Source of the DNA: Tepidimonas taiwanensis
GTDB taxonomy: Bacteria; Pseudomonadota; Gammaproteobacteria; Burkholderiales; Burkholderiaceae_C
DNA length: 64,000 bases
Reading direction: 5' to 3'
Assembly (NCBI RefSeq): GCF_020162115.1
Contig: NZ_CP083911.1
Span: forward strand, 2,170,001-2,234,000
Shown here: piece after piece, positions 15,756 to 24,830 of the stretch
How the letters are laid out: every line of letters starts with the position of its first letter
Numbering within the stretch: position 1 is the first letter of the stretch
Translations under genes and position numbers: made by a program
Notes under the pieces: generated by a model
The model's input: only the letters and a program-made list of their open reading frames with translations
Databases searched by the model: none
Told to the model about the DNA's origin: nothing

Positions 15756-18145
15756 GGTCGGATGGCAGGTTGCGATTGGGCCGCCGGCGGCGTGGTCACG
15801 CCCGGTGGCGGGAGCGTGCTGTGCAGGCCCGAACCCAGCAGGGTTTGCATGCGCTGGCGCAGCTCCTGCGCAATGGCGGCGCTGTCGTCGGCGCTGCGCA
15901 GCACGCGCGGGGTGATGAGGACGAGCAGCTCGGTGCGGTTGGCGCTGCGGTTTTGCGCGCCGAAGAGCCAGCCGAACAGCGGGATGTCTTTGGCGATGGG
16001 GAGGCCGGCGTTGCCGGCGGTGCTGTTGTCGCGGATGAGGCCGCCCAGCACCAGCGTTTCGCCGGAGCGCACGGCGACGCGGCTGCCGATCTGGCGCTGC
16101 AGGAAGGCGCGCTGGCCGGTGGCGGTGTCGATGGCGCCGACGTCGGTGACGGCCTGCTGCAGTTGCAGGCTGACGATGTCGCCCGCGTTGACGGAGGGGG
16201 TGACGGTGAGGCTGACGCCGGTGTCTTTGTAGGTGATGCTGGTGGTGACGTTGCCGCCGGTGGTGACGGTCTCGGACGTGCGCACGGGCTGCTGGTTGCC
16301 GACGACGATGCTGGCGGTGTGGTTGTCCAGCACCATCAGGCTGGGGCTGGAGATGACTTTGATGAGGGATTTTTCGGCCAGCGCGTTGAGCACGGCCCGG
16401 ATGTTGCCATCAGCCCCGCGCAGGGTGTAGGTGAAGGCGCCGGAGGCGTTGCCCAGGTTGGCCAGGGCGCTCAGGACGCCGCTGCCGCTGTTGCTGCCGT
16501 GGCGGTCGGTGAAGTACCACTGGATGCCGTATTGCAGGTCGTCGACGAGCTGGACTTCGATGATGGAGGCTTCGATGAGGACCTGGGTGGGGGCGGCGTC
16601 GAGGCGCTTGAGGGCTTGTTCGATCTGGCGGTACTGGCCGGCGCTGCCCCAGACGAGGATGGCGTTGTTGTACTGGTCGGCCATGACGCGCAGGCCGCCG
16701 CTCAGGGTGACGGCGGGGCTGGCGGCGGGTTGGGCGCTTTGGCCCGCCGCGGCGGGCAGGCTGGCGAAGTTGCCCCCGCTGGTGGCGCTGGTGGCGGTGG
16801 TGGGCGTGGCACCGGGGGCGACGCCGCTGCTGGGCTGCGGGGTGGCGGGGCCGGCACCAAAGAGACCAGCCAGCACGTCAGCCAGGTGGCGGGCGTTGCC
16901 GTTTTGCACGCGGTAGACGAAGAGCTGGTTGTCGCTGCCGCCGAGACCTGGCACGTCGAGCTTGGCGATCCATTCGCGCGCAAGGTCGAGGTATTCGGCG
17001 CGGGGGCTGACGACGACGACGGCGTTGGCACGCTCGAGCGGCAGCACGCGCACGGCCCCCAGCAGCGGGAAGGGGGCGTTGGAGAGCGCGGTTTCGGCAG
17101 CGGGCGTGGCGGTGTTGGGGGCTGCCGCCCCGCCCTGCCCTGTCGCCACGGGCGCGGACGCGCGCGCCGCCGCGCCGCCGCCGGGCGCGGCGAGCAGGCG
17201 CAGCGCGGCTTCGACGTCGCGGGCGCTGACGTGCTGCAGCGGGAAGACGCCGACCGACATGCCACGCAGCAGGTCGACGTCGAAGGTTTGCACGAGGTCG
17301 AGCCAGCCGTCGATCTGGCTGCGCGTGCCCTGAAAGACGAGAAGGTTGCGCAGGCCGTCGACACGGGCGAGCGCGCCGTCGGGCATGAAGGGGCGCAGGA
17401 TGGCGGCCATCTCGGCTGCGCCGATGTAGCGCAGCGGCACGACGAGGACGCCCTGCCCGGCGGGCAGCGGCGCGGCGGTGCCGGGGTCGCGCACGGCGAC
17501 GCCGGGGACGACGGCGCGCAGCTGCTCGGCCTTGCCGACGTGGTAGGTGCCGGCGGGGTCGCGCACCATCTGGTAACCGTTGGCCTGCAGCGCCGCCTCC
17601 AGCAGCACGAGGGCGCGCTCGGCGCTGACGGGCTGGCCCGTGGAGAGGGTCACGGTGCCGTTGAGCGGGGGGTGGACGACGTAGTTGACCTGCAGCAGCT
17701 CGCGCAGGATGGCGTGGACGACGTCGGGCAGAGGGGCGGCCTCGAAGCGCAGCGCGGTGTTGGCCCCGGACACGGCCGCAGCACGGTTGGGGGCGACGAC
17801 GCGGTCGTTGCCGCGCAGCAGGCGTTCGCCGGGCCGTGCTGCCACGGCCGGCGCGTCGTCACGTGGCGCGGTCGGCGCGGAGGACACCGACGCGGCGGTA
17901 TCACCGGCATCGGCAGGCACGGCGAGGGCCGCCACGGGCGTTTGGGATGGTGCCGACTCGCCGGGCGGCTGTGCGTCGGCGGCGGGGCCGGGCACCGTCG
18001 CACAACCGGCGGCAGCGAACAGCGTGAGCATGGCCGCCGCGGCGGCGGCCGTACGCCGCCACTCAGCAGGGGCGGACGGGCGGCGGGAGGGGTGAATCGG
18101 CAGCGTCATGGCGGGAGGGTGTCGTGGGTACACGTGGGGCTGCAT
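15752..18145 (-). CDS. gspD: Type II secretion system secretin GspD
   Basis: The outer-membrane channel of the type II system. The N-terminus has a hydrophobic segment ending in LFAAAGC, so this secretin is itself probably lipidated. Domains in order: Pro/Ala-rich linker, N0 domain (ALRFEAAPLPDVVHAIL) and N1-N3 repeats with Gly/Ser/Ala-rich inserts, then the secretin core from VLIEASIIEVQLVDDLQYGIQW through AEKSLIKVISSPSLMVLDNHTASIVVG to the signature GETLVLGGLIRD and TELLVLITPRVL. Start is either 18145 or the ATG at 18109; neither has a good ribosome site. It follows gspC by 12 bases and is followed by an overlapping lipoprotein gene. Having gspD near the end of the operon is unlike the common C-D-E order. 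Confidence 0.95.
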   Translation of the reverse strand: MQPHVYPRHPPAMTLPIHPSRRPSAPAEWRRTAAAAAAMLTLFAAAGCATVPGPAADAQPPGESAPSQTPVAALAVPADAGDTAASVSSAPTAPRDDAPAVAARPGERLLRGNDRVVAPNRAAAVSGANTALRFEAAPLPDVVHAILRELLQVNYVVHPPLNGTVTLSTGQPVSAERALVLLEAALQANGYQMVRDPAGTYHVGKAEQLRAVVPGVAVRDPGTAAPLPAGQGVLVVPLRYIGAAEMAAILRPFMPDGALARVDGLRNLLVFQGTRSQIDGWLDLVQTFDVDLLRGMSVGVFPLQHVSARDVEAALRLLAAPGGGAAARASAPVATGQGGAAAPNTATPAAETALSNAPFPLLGAVRVLPLERANAVVVVSPRAEYLDLAREWIAKLDVPGLGGSDNQLFVYRVQNGNARHLADVLAGLFGAGPATPQPSSGVAPGATPTTATSATSGGNFASLPAAAGQSAQPAASPAVTLSGGLRVMADQYNNAILVWGSAGQYRQIEQALKRLDAAPTQVLIEASIIEVQLVDDLQYGIQWYFTDRHGSNSGSGVLSALANLGNASGAFTYTLRGADGNIRAVLNALAEKSLIKVISSPSLMVLDNHTASIVVGNQQPVRTSETVTTGGNVTTSITYKDTGVSLTVTPSVNAGDIVSLQLQQAVTDVGAIDTATGQRAFLQRQIGSRVAVRSGETLVLGGLIRDNSTAGNAGLPIAKDIPLFGWLFGAQNRSANRTELLVLITPRVLRSADDSAAIAQELRQRMQTLLGSGLHSTLPPPGVTTPPAAQSQPAIRP

Positions 18146-18157
18146 GGGTCTGGGGGG

Positions 18158-18895
18158 TTAGCGCAACGGCGGCAGGCCCGCCGCGGCACGAGCGCGGGCA
18201 CGGGCTTCCATTTCGCGCCGGGTCCGCTCGAGCACTTCCTGCAGGTTGGGCGGCAGGTTCTGCGTCGCGCCAGCAGGGGCCGCCGCAGCGCCGGTGGGCG
18301 CGGCCGCCTGCGCTTGCGGATTGGGCGCCCCAAGCGGCGCGGCGGTCAGCGCCAGGGTGCGGGTTTCGTCCCCACGGGCGAAGGTGGCCTGCGTGGGTTC
18401 GACCGCGTTGAGCGTCCAGCCGCCGACGTCGGCACCGACCGCGAGGCGGCGCGTGCCGTCGCCCAGGCGGACGATGGCGATGGGGCGCTCGCCCGCCATC
18501 GTCCCCACGAGCACGGCCCCCTGCAGGGGATCGGGGGGCGCGGCGGCCTCGGGCGGGGGCGGCGGTGGCGGCGGGCGGCGATTGGGCACGAAGAGGGGCC
18601 GCTCCAACATCGCCGCGGTACCCACGGTGGTCGTGGTCCACGGCGCCGGGGCGTCGGGGATGGCCGGGAGGATGGGCGACGGGGGTAACCAACGCGGTTG
18701 ATACGGCCGTATGGCCGAGCGGGGATCGCGCAGGATGGCCCAGGGGTCGGCGCTTTGCGCCCAGGTCAGCCACGCGTCGGGCGGCGCGCTCTCGTACCCC
18801 GTGGGTCGCAGCCACTGGAGCGCAGTGGCCAGCGCGGCCGCGAACAGGAGGACGCCAGCGATACGCGCGGAGGTCAGGGGCAGCCAGCGGATCAT
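18158..18895 (-). CDS. gspC: GspC-like inner-membrane secretion protein lacking a PDZ domain
   Basis: A 245-residue bitopic protein. One membrane segment (about residues 11-29, SARIAGVLLFAAALATALQW) is followed by a periplasmic linker, a Pro-rich run (eight prolines near residue 110) and an HR-like domain: LQGAVLVGTMAGERPIAIV, then TRRLAVGADVGGWTLNAVEPTQATF, which is how GspC docks to secretin N0. No PDZ domain follows; instead there is an Ala/Pro/Gln linker and a short charged helix (LQEVLERTRREMEAR). Identity rests on the HR region and position before gspD; a GspN-like label is less likely. The ATG at 18895 overlaps the gspM stop (ATGA), fixing the start although the frame is open far upstream. 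Confidence 0.75.
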   Translation of the reverse strand: MIRWLPLTSARIAGVLLFAAALATALQWLRPTGYESAPPDAWLTWAQSADPWAILRDPRSAIRPYQPRWLPPSPILPAIPDAPAPWTTTTVGTAAMLERPLFVPNRRPPPPPPPPEAAAPPDPLQGAVLVGTMAGERPIAIVRLGDGTRRLAVGADVGGWTLNAVEPTQATFARGDETRTLALTAAPLGAPNPQAQAAAPTGAAAAPAGATQNLPPNLQEVLERTRREMEARARARAAAGLPPLR

Positions 18896-19503
18896 GATCG
18901 GGGTTTCCAAACCGCCAGCTGGAGCTGGACTTTGAGTTTGGGGTTGCTGCTGGGCGGTGTCAGGCCAGCAGGACGGATGGTGGTCTTGAGGACGCCGATG
19001 ACGGGCTGGGCGGCCTGGAGTTTTTGCATGCCGGCGACGATGGCGGCCATGTCGCCCTCGGCGGTGAAGGTCAGGCCGATGCGCTGCAGGGCCGGGCCTT
19101 CGTCTTGCACGGGAGCGGTTTGGCTGACTTCGATGCTGAGGCCAGCCTCCTCCAACAGCGCGCGGGCACGCTGGAGGGCTTCGTTGGCGGTGGCACCCGG
19201 GTCGGCGTCCGCCGGGTAGAGGCGCTGTTGCAGCGCGACCTGGGCGAGCTGCGCGCGCTGTGCCAACGTGTCCGCGCTTTGTTGCAGGCCGAGCAGACGG
19301 GCATAGCGGGGCTGCAGGTCGTCCAGGACGCCGAGGGCATAGCGGTGTTTTTGGTAGACGTACGCACCGCCGATGGCCAATGGCGCCAACACGAGGAGCA
19401 GCAGCGCCAGTGACGGCAACGCTTGGCGCAGAGCGAACCACCACCGCGCGGCACGCGGTGCCGGCGCGGGGGCCTCATGGGTATCACGTTGGGCGTGGTT
19501 CAT
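18892..19503 (-). CDS. gspM: GspM/PilO-like type II secretion platform protein
   Basis: A 203-residue bitopic inner-membrane protein. After a 25-residue cytoplasmic tail comes one membrane segment (LPSLALLLLVLAPLAIGGAYVY), then a coiled-coil region (LQPRYARLLGLQQSADTLAQRAQLAQVALQQRLY, partly quoted) and a ferredoxin-like periplasmic domain ending VKVQLQLAVWKPRS. This is the PilO/GspM build that pairs with GspL in the assembly platform. The ATG at 19503 overlaps the gspL stop, and its own stop overlaps the gspC start, so translation is coupled on both sides. Confidence 0.8.
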   Translation of the reverse strand: MNHAQRDTHEAPAPAPRAARWWFALRQALPSLALLLLVLAPLAIGGAYVYQKHRYALGVLDDLQPRYARLLGLQQSADTLAQRAQLAQVALQQRLYPADADPGATANEALQRARALLEEAGLSIEVSQTAPVQDEGPALQRIGLTFTAEGDMAAIVAGMQKLQAAQPVIGVLKTTIRPAGLTPPSSNPKLKVQLQLAVWKPRS

Positions 19504-20573
19504 GGCGTCGCGCTGGTCGGCTGGGGGGTACTGGCGGCTGTTGCGCCGGGTGCCAAGGGATCGACGCCGAATCGGATTTCGATCGCGTAGGATTCTTTGC
19601 CCAGTCCCAGGACTTTGGTGGCCGCGCGGGTGGCGCTGACACTGGCCACTCCGGGCTGCTCGCCCAGGCGGCGCATGAGCGCCGCGGCGTTGGGGGTGAG
19701 GCCTTGTATGCGCAGGGTGGAGCCGTCCAGCTCGAATTCGCTGACGTGGGTGTCGTCGGGGAGCTGGGCCGTGAGCCAGTCGAGCACCAGAACGGGATCG
19801 CGCCGCTGAGCGGCCAACTCGTCGAAGGCCCGGATGTGCTCGACCGCATGGGTGAGTTGTTCCCGACTGGCCAGCGCGGGCGCGGCCATCGGCTGTAGGG
19901 CCGCCCACTGCGCCGTGGCGTCGAGGACACGGGCGCGCAGGTGCCAGCTGGGGCTGAGGGCCGCGGCGAGCATAAGCGCCAGCGCCCCCACCCAGAGCAC
20001 GCCGTTGAGGGCGCTGCGCCAGCGGCACCAGCGCCGCACGCGCTGCCAGGCCGCATCGGGCACCGGCACCCATTGTGGCCCGCCGGGCGGCAGTGCCAGC
20101 CAGACGGAGAGTGGGGTTTTGCCCGGCTCGTCCGGCAGGGCAGCGGCCACTCGCTCCCGCGACAGCCACGCTGCGTGCACGAGGGTGTGCCCATCGGGTT
20201 GGGAAAAGGCACGCCAGAAAAACAAGGTGTCCCGCGGGGGAAAGGGGCTCTGGAGCTGCCCCCGCAGCTCGATGGCCGCGCGCTGGGCGGCCGGCTCCAT
20301 CGGTGGCTGATGCCAGGACTTGCGCAACACCAGCTCCTCGGGAACCGAGCGAGCAGGCCAGTGCCGCACCCCCCACCGCCGCCAGCGGTGGGGCGGCGGA
20401 TCGAGGACACGCCCGTCCAGGTCCACGAGCACGGTTGACGCATCCTGCGCCGCTTCGGTTTGGATACTGACGAGGGCCGCGGGCCGCAGGCCATGGGCCA
20501 CGCGGGAAACCAGCATGCGCCACAGCGCCCGCATTGCGCGCAGCAGAGGGGAGGCTTCGGACAGTGTGGGCAT
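19500..20573 (-). CDS. gspL: GspL/PilN-like type II secretion platform protein
   Basis: About 357 residues. A cytoplasmic part of 195 or so residues contains the family-like segment EELVLRKSWHQPP followed by an alpha-beta region with SPFPPRDTLFFWRAF, but is shorter than the full actin-like domain of classical GspL. One membrane segment follows (LNGVLWVGALALMLAAALS), then a periplasmic PilN/GspL domain with LVLDWLTAQLPDDTHVSEFEL and an NAAALMRRLGEQPGVASVSAT segment. The ATG at 20573 is four bases after the gspK stop. It recruits the GspE ATPase to the membrane in known systems. Confidence 0.78.
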   Translation of the reverse strand: MPTLSEASPLLRAMRALWRMLVSRVAHGLRPAALVSIQTEAAQDASTVLVDLDGRVLDPPPHRWRRWGVRHWPARSVPEELVLRKSWHQPPMEPAAQRAAIELRGQLQSPFPPRDTLFFWRAFSQPDGHTLVHAAWLSRERVAAALPDEPGKTPLSVWLALPPGGPQWVPVPDAAWQRVRRWCRWRSALNGVLWVGALALMLAAALSPSWHLRARVLDATAQWAALQPMAAPALASREQLTHAVEHIRAFDELAAQRRDPVLVLDWLTAQLPDDTHVSEFELDGSTLRIQGLTPNAAALMRRLGEQPGVASVSATRAATKVLGLGKESYAIEIRFGVDPLAPGATAASTPQPTSATP

Positions 20574-20577
20574 GGTG

Positions 20578-21447
20578 TCAGGTTGGGGTGGGCGCATCGG
20601 GCTGAGGCTGCGCCACACGCGTGGTTTGCTTGAGCAACCGCCACGGCCACGGGGCACCGGCGCGCTCCACGAGCCAGGAGAGCTGCAGCTCCTGGCCCTC
20701 TCCCATGGCGACGCGCGCGGTCCACACCCAGCGGTTTGAGGAGCCTTGCCGCAACCACTGGGCCGGTATCGCGGTGGTGTCCATGGGAGCGGCGTTGGAC
20801 TGCGCCAGCGCCCATTGCGCGGCCCGCGCCGCATCGCCCTGGGCGAGGCAGAGCAGGACGGCGGGCGACGCCGCGTAGGGATCGACGGCCGCGTCCCCGC
20901 TGTCAACGGTCAGCGCATATTCTACTTGGAGCCAGAGGTGCAGCGGCAGTCCCGGGCGCTGCAAGAGATCCTGCACCGACTGAAACGCCGGCCGGGATTG
21001 GGCGGCTGCGCGCTGGCGGATGTCGACAATCGCCTGCGCCCAGCGCTGCGCCTCGCCAGCATCGAGCCCCCCTGCATGGCGCAACACAGCCTGTATCAGG
21101 TCGGCGGGCGCGTGGTTGAGATCGACGGCACCGTGGGCAGAGGTGCGCTGGATCAGCACCTCGTCTTTCCCGATGGTGACGCGCCAGCGACGTATGGGGC
21201 CGTCGGCCTGTGCGCTGGGGTGCGCGAGCAATTGCAGCAAGGCGGCTTGCGCGACCGCCGTGGCGTGCACCGTGGCGGTTTCCTGGAAACGCTGAGCCGC
21301 CCGATCACGCACCCAGGCGGTCAGGGCAACGGCGGCGCTGATGAGGGCCGCCATGATCCAGAGGACGGCGACGATGGCCATCCCGCCAGCGTAAGCGGCA
21401 CGGTCGGACGTTGCGGGGATACCGGATAGACAGGCGTGACGCCCCAC
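20578..21447 (-). CDS. gspK: Type II secretion minor pseudopilin GspK
   Basis: Tip pseudopilin of 289 residues. I place the start at GTG 21447: a GGAGGT lies five bases upstream, overlapping the gspJ stop, and this gives a 22-residue leader ending GG followed by MAIVAVLWIMAALISAAVALTAW, the prepilin-peptidase site and hydrophobic helix. Starting at the more obvious ATG (21381) would lose the leader. As usual for GspK the +5 Glu is absent (Ala here). A helix-hairpin-helix-like stretch, DLNHAPADLIQAVL, and a FQSVQDLLQRPGL segment match the family alpha domain. Part of the I-J-K tip complex that primes the pseudopilus. Confidence 0.9.
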   Translation of the reverse strand: MGRHACLSGIPATSDRAAYAGGMAIVAVLWIMAALISAAVALTAWVRDRAAQRFQETATVHATAVAQAALLQLLAHPSAQADGPIRRWRVTIGKDEVLIQRTSAHGAVDLNHAPADLIQAVLRHAGGLDAGEAQRWAQAIVDIRQRAAAQSRPAFQSVQDLLQRPGLPLHLWLQVEYALTVDSGDAAVDPYAASPAVLLCLAQGDAARAAQWALAQSNAAPMDTTAIPAQWLRQGSSNRWVWTARVAMGEGQELQLSWLVERAGAPWPWRLLKQTTRVAQPQPDAPTPT

Positions 21448-21449
21448 GG

Positions 21450-22157
21450 CTACCTCCGGACACTGCCTCCACCGATGACGGCTCTCTCGAGCGGCTCGAC
21501 ACTCGGCAGGGTGGGCATGATCGGTACCAGCAGGGGCGGCCATGGGCCTCGGTCGTCTTCAATCAACAGGCGGATCGCACGCGGGAACTCGACGGCTTCA
21601 GAGGGCCAATCGGTCCGCCAGTCGTCTTGCCACGGCTGCGCGGGCGGCCAGTTGGTTGGGCGCCTCCCCTGCACCTCGATGCGAATGTAAGCGAGATCGG
21701 CCACCAAGACCTCACGCGCGGCTTGTGTCCAGTCTGTCGCCTCGTCCGTGGATGTGTCGCCACGCGGACGGTAGCGCAGCACGAGTTGCAATCGCTGGGG
21801 ATCTTCAGGGTGCGCCTCCGGCGCAAGGCGGAATTCGGTTTCGCCCCCCATGGCAGGGCGCGGGGGCATCAGACCCACCCAAGTGAGGCTGTCTTGGGCG
21901 AGCTGAAAGCGCAATCGCCGCATGCCCGCACCCGACACGTCTTCAACCGCGCGGACAGGATGCGCTGCAGCGGCCATGAGCCAACGATGGACAGCCGCCA
22001 TGTGTTCAACGCGATCGGCTAGTCGCTGGACCCGGGCCTGGGTGTCACCCACGGCACGCACCCCGCCCGCCACCCCCACCGTGAGCAAGGTCAGCAACAC
22101 GAGGGCGACCAGCACCTCCACCAACGTGAAGCCCCGCCCACCGAGACGTGCGGTCAT
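21450..22157 (-). CDS. gspJ: Type II secretion minor pseudopilin GspJ
   Basis: A 235-residue pseudopilin. The short leader MTARLGGRG is followed by FTLVEVLVALVLLTLLTVGV, with the cut after G9 and Glu at position +5 (residue 14). The family-type region RLRFQLAQDSLTWVGLMPP and the late LLIEDDRGPW fit GspJ. Start overlaps the gspI stop (ATGA) and the TAG stop carries the ribosome site of gspK, so the order I-J-K is tightly coupled. Confidence 0.92.
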   Translation of the reverse strand: MTARLGGRGFTLVEVLVALVLLTLLTVGVAGGVRAVGDTQARVQRLADRVEHMAAVHRWLMAAAAHPVRAVEDVSGAGMRRLRFQLAQDSLTWVGLMPPRPAMGGETEFRLAPEAHPEDPQRLQLVLRYRPRGDTSTDEATDWTQAAREVLVADLAYIRIEVQGRRPTNWPPAQPWQDDWRTDWPSEAVEFPRAIRLLIEDDRGPWPPLLVPIMPTLPSVEPLERAVIGGGSVRR

Positions 22158-22609
22158 GGCCGCGTATCCCGCGGCACCGGGGGGGGCAGGCGCCAGGTGA
22201 GGACACTGAGCGTGCGGCCCGAGCCCCAGCGAACGGTCATTCGCACGGGTAGCGGCTGCTCGATATCCCCACCCGATGAGACGACCGGCGTTTCCTGCAA
22301 CGGCTCTATCGTCGCGGGGGGCACATCCTGCACAGCGGGTTCGATTTGCCAGCCCAGGGATCCGGCCTGCTCTGGCTGAGACCAGTCGCCACCCGGGAGA
22401 CGATCCGGAAATGCGTCGAGCAGGCCCTGCAGCGCGATGAGGGCGCTTTGCCGCTCGATCAGATCCGCCCCTTTCTGGACGCTGTCACCCAGACTCCGAT
22501 AGAGCAAGGCGATGGAAAAGCCCATGATGGTGAGGGCCACGAGCACCTCAAGAACGGTGAAACCCCGTTGCAACCGACTCTTTACGGAACGTCGTCGGGA
22601 CGGCTTCAC
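22154..22609 (-). CDS. gspI: Type II secretion minor pseudopilin GspI
   Basis: A 151-residue pseudopilin. Leader VKPSRRRSVKSRLQRG, cut after G16, then FTVLEVLVALTIMGFSIALLY with Glu at +5. Start is a GTG overlapping the gspH stop (GTGA). Behind the helix, the small globular domain ends with VRMTVRWGSGRTLSVLTWRLP. Partner of GspJ and GspK in the tip complex. Confidence 0.92.
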   Translation of the reverse strand: MKPSRRRSVKSRLQRGFTVLEVLVALTIMGFSIALLYRSLGDSVQKGADLIERQSALIALQGLLDAFPDRLPGGDWSQPEQAGSLGWQIEPAVQDVPPATIEPLQETPVVSSGGDIEQPLPVRMTVRWGSGRTLSVLTWRLPPPVPRDTRP

Positions 22610-23130
22610 GGCGTGAGCTCCTGGCGCTGCAGGCTGCCCGTCATCCAGTCGATCCGAAGGCGCGCCCCCACCTCCGGGGCGCGCAGCAGGTCGACAGTGC
22701 CCCCGGTACCACCGCCGTCTGGCATGTAGACGATCCCTAACCACGGGGCAGGCACGGCCCCTTCGGCAACGGTCACGCGTAACTGTAGATCCGCCGGCCA
22801 GGTGCCGTCCCAGCGCGGTTCGGCTGCGGTGGGCATCCAAACGCCATGCCGACGCGCCTGCAGGTCGAATACGTACGCCACCGGCCGACCGGTTCGCGCG
22901 GCCTGATCCTGGGCGAGGCGAAGCCCCCGCTCGATCCGGTTGGCGGTTTCACGGTAGGCGGCGTGACGCTGCCAGCGGTCGATCGCAACGCCGGCTCCGC
23001 CTGCCACCATGCCCATGATCAACAGAACGACGAGCAGCTCCACCAACGTGAAACCGGCGCTGGAACGCCGGTTTCGAGGGCCACGGCGAACGGTCCAGCC
23101 GGCGCTATGGGCTGTTGCGGATATCAGCAT
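22606..23130 (-). CDS. gspH: Type II secretion minor pseudopilin GspH
   Basis: About 174 residues. A 26-residue leader ends SSAG before FTLVELLVVLLIMGMVAGGAG (Glu at +5). The globular part shows the GspH/FimT features AYRETANRIERGLRLAQDQAARTGRPVAYVF (partly quoted) and LRIDWMTGSLQRQEL at the end. The ATG at 23130 lies within the 3' end of gspG and directly follows a purine-rich AAGGGGAGG; a GTG at 23154 in frame is another candidate start. Confidence 0.88.
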   Translation of the reverse strand: MLISATAHSAGWTVRRGPRNRRSSAGFTLVELLVVLLIMGMVAGGAGVAIDRWQRHAAYRETANRIERGLRLAQDQAARTGRPVAYVFDLQARRHGVWMPTAAEPRWDGTWPADLQLRVTVAEGAVPAPWLGIVYMPDGGGTGGTVDLLRAPEVGARLRIDWMTGSLQRQELTP

Positions 23131-23554
23131 CCTCCCCTTCTCCGCCTGGGGCACCGTCAGCGCCGAGCGAGACGATCTCGATGCGGCCGTTCTGCATGGT
23201 GTAGCGGTACGGCCGTCCCCACGGATCGACCGGCACGTTGCCTTTGATGTACGGGCCGTTCCACACCTTGACCCCCGCGGGCGCTGTCACCAGGGCCTGC
23301 AAGCCCTCTTCGGTGGTCGGGTAGCGGCCTACGTCCAGCTTGAAAAGGTCGAGACCTTTTTCGAGGTCCGCAATCTGGACCGCAGCGGTCTTGCTTTTGG
23401 CACCGCCAAGCTGATTCAGGAAGCGTGGCCCCACGAGACCGGCCAGCAGCGTCAGGATGACGAGAACGACCAGCAACTCAACGAGGGTGAAGCCAGCCCC
23501 CCGCCGGGGAGATACCGAGCCCCGATGTTCGAAAGATAAGCCCTTGGGTTTCAT
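23105..23554 (-). CDS. gspG: Type II secretion major pseudopilin GspG
   Basis: A 149-residue major pseudopilin. Leader ends RRGAG (cut after G21), then FTLVELLVVLVILTLLAGLVGP with Glu at +5. The family block AKSKTAAVQIADLEKGLDLFKLDVGRYPTTEEGLQALV (partly quoted) and WNGPYIKGNVPVDPWGRPY with the calcium-loop end IVSLGADGAPGGEGEDADI are almost textbook. Gene lies seven bases after gspF. It polymerises into the pseudopilus that pushes substrates through GspD. Confidence 0.96.
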   Translation of the reverse strand: MKPKGLSFEHRGSVSPRRGAGFTLVELLVVLVILTLLAGLVGPRFLNQLGGAKSKTAAVQIADLEKGLDLFKLDVGRYPTTEEGLQALVTAPAGVKVWNGPYIKGNVPVDPWGRPYRYTMQNGRIEIVSLGADGAPGGEGEDADIRNSP

Positions 23555-23561
23555 CGGCAGA

Positions 23562-24830
23562 TTATAGGGCGAGGTCGTTGACGGACAGGATGCCCAGCAG
23601 GATCGAGATGATGATACCCGCGATGATTGCACCCAAGACCAAAATGAGCACGGGCTCCAGCAGGGTGAGCAACCGCTGCAGCCTGGCCTGCACGTCGCGC
23701 TCCAGGATATGGCCGACCTCCTGCCACATGCCGGCAAGGCGCCCGGTCTCTTCACCCACCCGGACAAGATTGACAGAGAGCGTGTCGAAGATCGCAAGCT
23801 CCGCCAGCGCGTCGGCCAAGCGTCGCCCTTGCTTGACGTCAGCCATCACACGGTGCAATCGCTGACGATGCTCTGGGTTACGGAAGGCGCCCTCGGCGAT
23901 CGTCAAGGCGGTCACGAGGCTGACCCCACTGCTCAGCAGTGTCCCAAGGGTGCGGGCGAAGAGGGCTTGTTCGTACTGGAGCCGTAGAACACCCAACACC
24001 GGCCACCGGTATTGCCAGCGCAACCAACGCAGTCGCCCTGATGGGGAGCGCCACCACGCCACCATGGCGACGCATCCCACCAGTATCCCCACCGCGAGTT
24101 CCGGGGCGTGATCGGTAACGGCTTGGCTGAGCGCCATCACCGCTCGCGTCGCCACGGGCAGGCGATCCCCCATATCACCGAATACCTGCCGAAATTGTGG
24201 CACCACATACACGAGCATGATGAGCAGCGACAACACCGCCACGACAGCCAGTATGGCCGGATACGTGGCGGCGGCCAGTGCCTTGTCGCGGAGCTGGCGA
24301 ACACGCTCGAGATGGTCTAGCACGCGGGCCAACGCATCAGCCATCTGGCCGCTGATTTCGCCGGTGCGAACCATGTTGATGTAGAAATCGTCGAATGCCT
24401 GCGGATGTTTGGCCAAGGCCCGACTGAAGGACTGACCCGCCTTGATATCGTCCAACAGCTGTTGATTGATGTGCAGCAGCTCGGTCGGCAGCGCGAGTTG
24501 CTCCAGCAAGCGCAGGGCGCGATCGAGTGATAGCCCTGCCCGCAGCATGGTGAGCAGTTCGCCTGTGTAGAGCTGGATGTCGCGACGCTTGAACTTTTGA
24601 CCCGCCCGGCGACGCAACGAAAACCGCGCGGTGCCCGCGGACGCAGAGGTCCCTGCGTGGGCCACTGCCTGAGGCGCAGGGGGCGAAGCCCCGTCTGCTT
24701 CATCCAGGCGGTGAACGGCGACACTTTGGCTTAGCAAACGCCGCAGCGCGTCCGCGGCATCGCTGGCTGCCAGTACCCCCACGACCGGCTGGCCTCGCGC
24801 ATCCACCCCCTGATACCGGTATTCACGCAT
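23562..24830 (-). CDS. gspF: Type II secretion inner-membrane platform protein GspF
   Basis: A 422-residue polytopic protein with two repeated GspF domains. N-terminal MREYRYQGVDARGQPVVGVL; first domain with IQLYTGELLTMLRAGLSLDRAL and FDDFYINMVRTGEISGQMADAL; second with RTLGTLLSSGVSLVTALTIAEG and SVNLVRVGEETGRLAGMWQEVG; three membrane segments, the last LEPVLILVLGAIIAGIIISILLG. The start overlaps gspE by eight bases. It couples the ATPase to pseudopilus assembly. Confidence 0.96.
   Translation of the reverse strand: MREYRYQGVDARGQPVVGVLAASDAADALRRLLSQSVAVHRLDEADGASPPAPQAVAHAGTSASAGTARFSLRRRAGQKFKRRDIQLYTGELLTMLRAGLSLDRALRLLEQLALPTELLHINQQLLDDIKAGQSFSRALAKHPQAFDDFYINMVRTGEISGQMADALARVLDHLERVRQLRDKALAAATYPAILAVVAVLSLLIMLVYVVPQFRQVFGDMGDRLPVATRAVMALSQAVTDHAPELAVGILVGCVAMVAWWRSPSGRLRWLRWQYRWPVLGVLRLQYEQALFARTLGTLLSSGVSLVTALTIAEGAFRNPEHRQRLHRVMADVKQGRRLADALAELAIFDTLSVNLVRVGEETGRLAGMWQEVGHILERDVQARLQRLLTLLEPVLILVLGAIIAGIIISILLGILSVNDLAL

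Noticed and set aside
15746..18688. A 980-codon plus-strand open frame opposite the secretin and gspC
   Set aside because: It is antisense to gspD/gspC, and its Gly/Ala/Val/Asp-rich sequence is the usual artefact of reading GC-rich genes backwards. No domain is visible.
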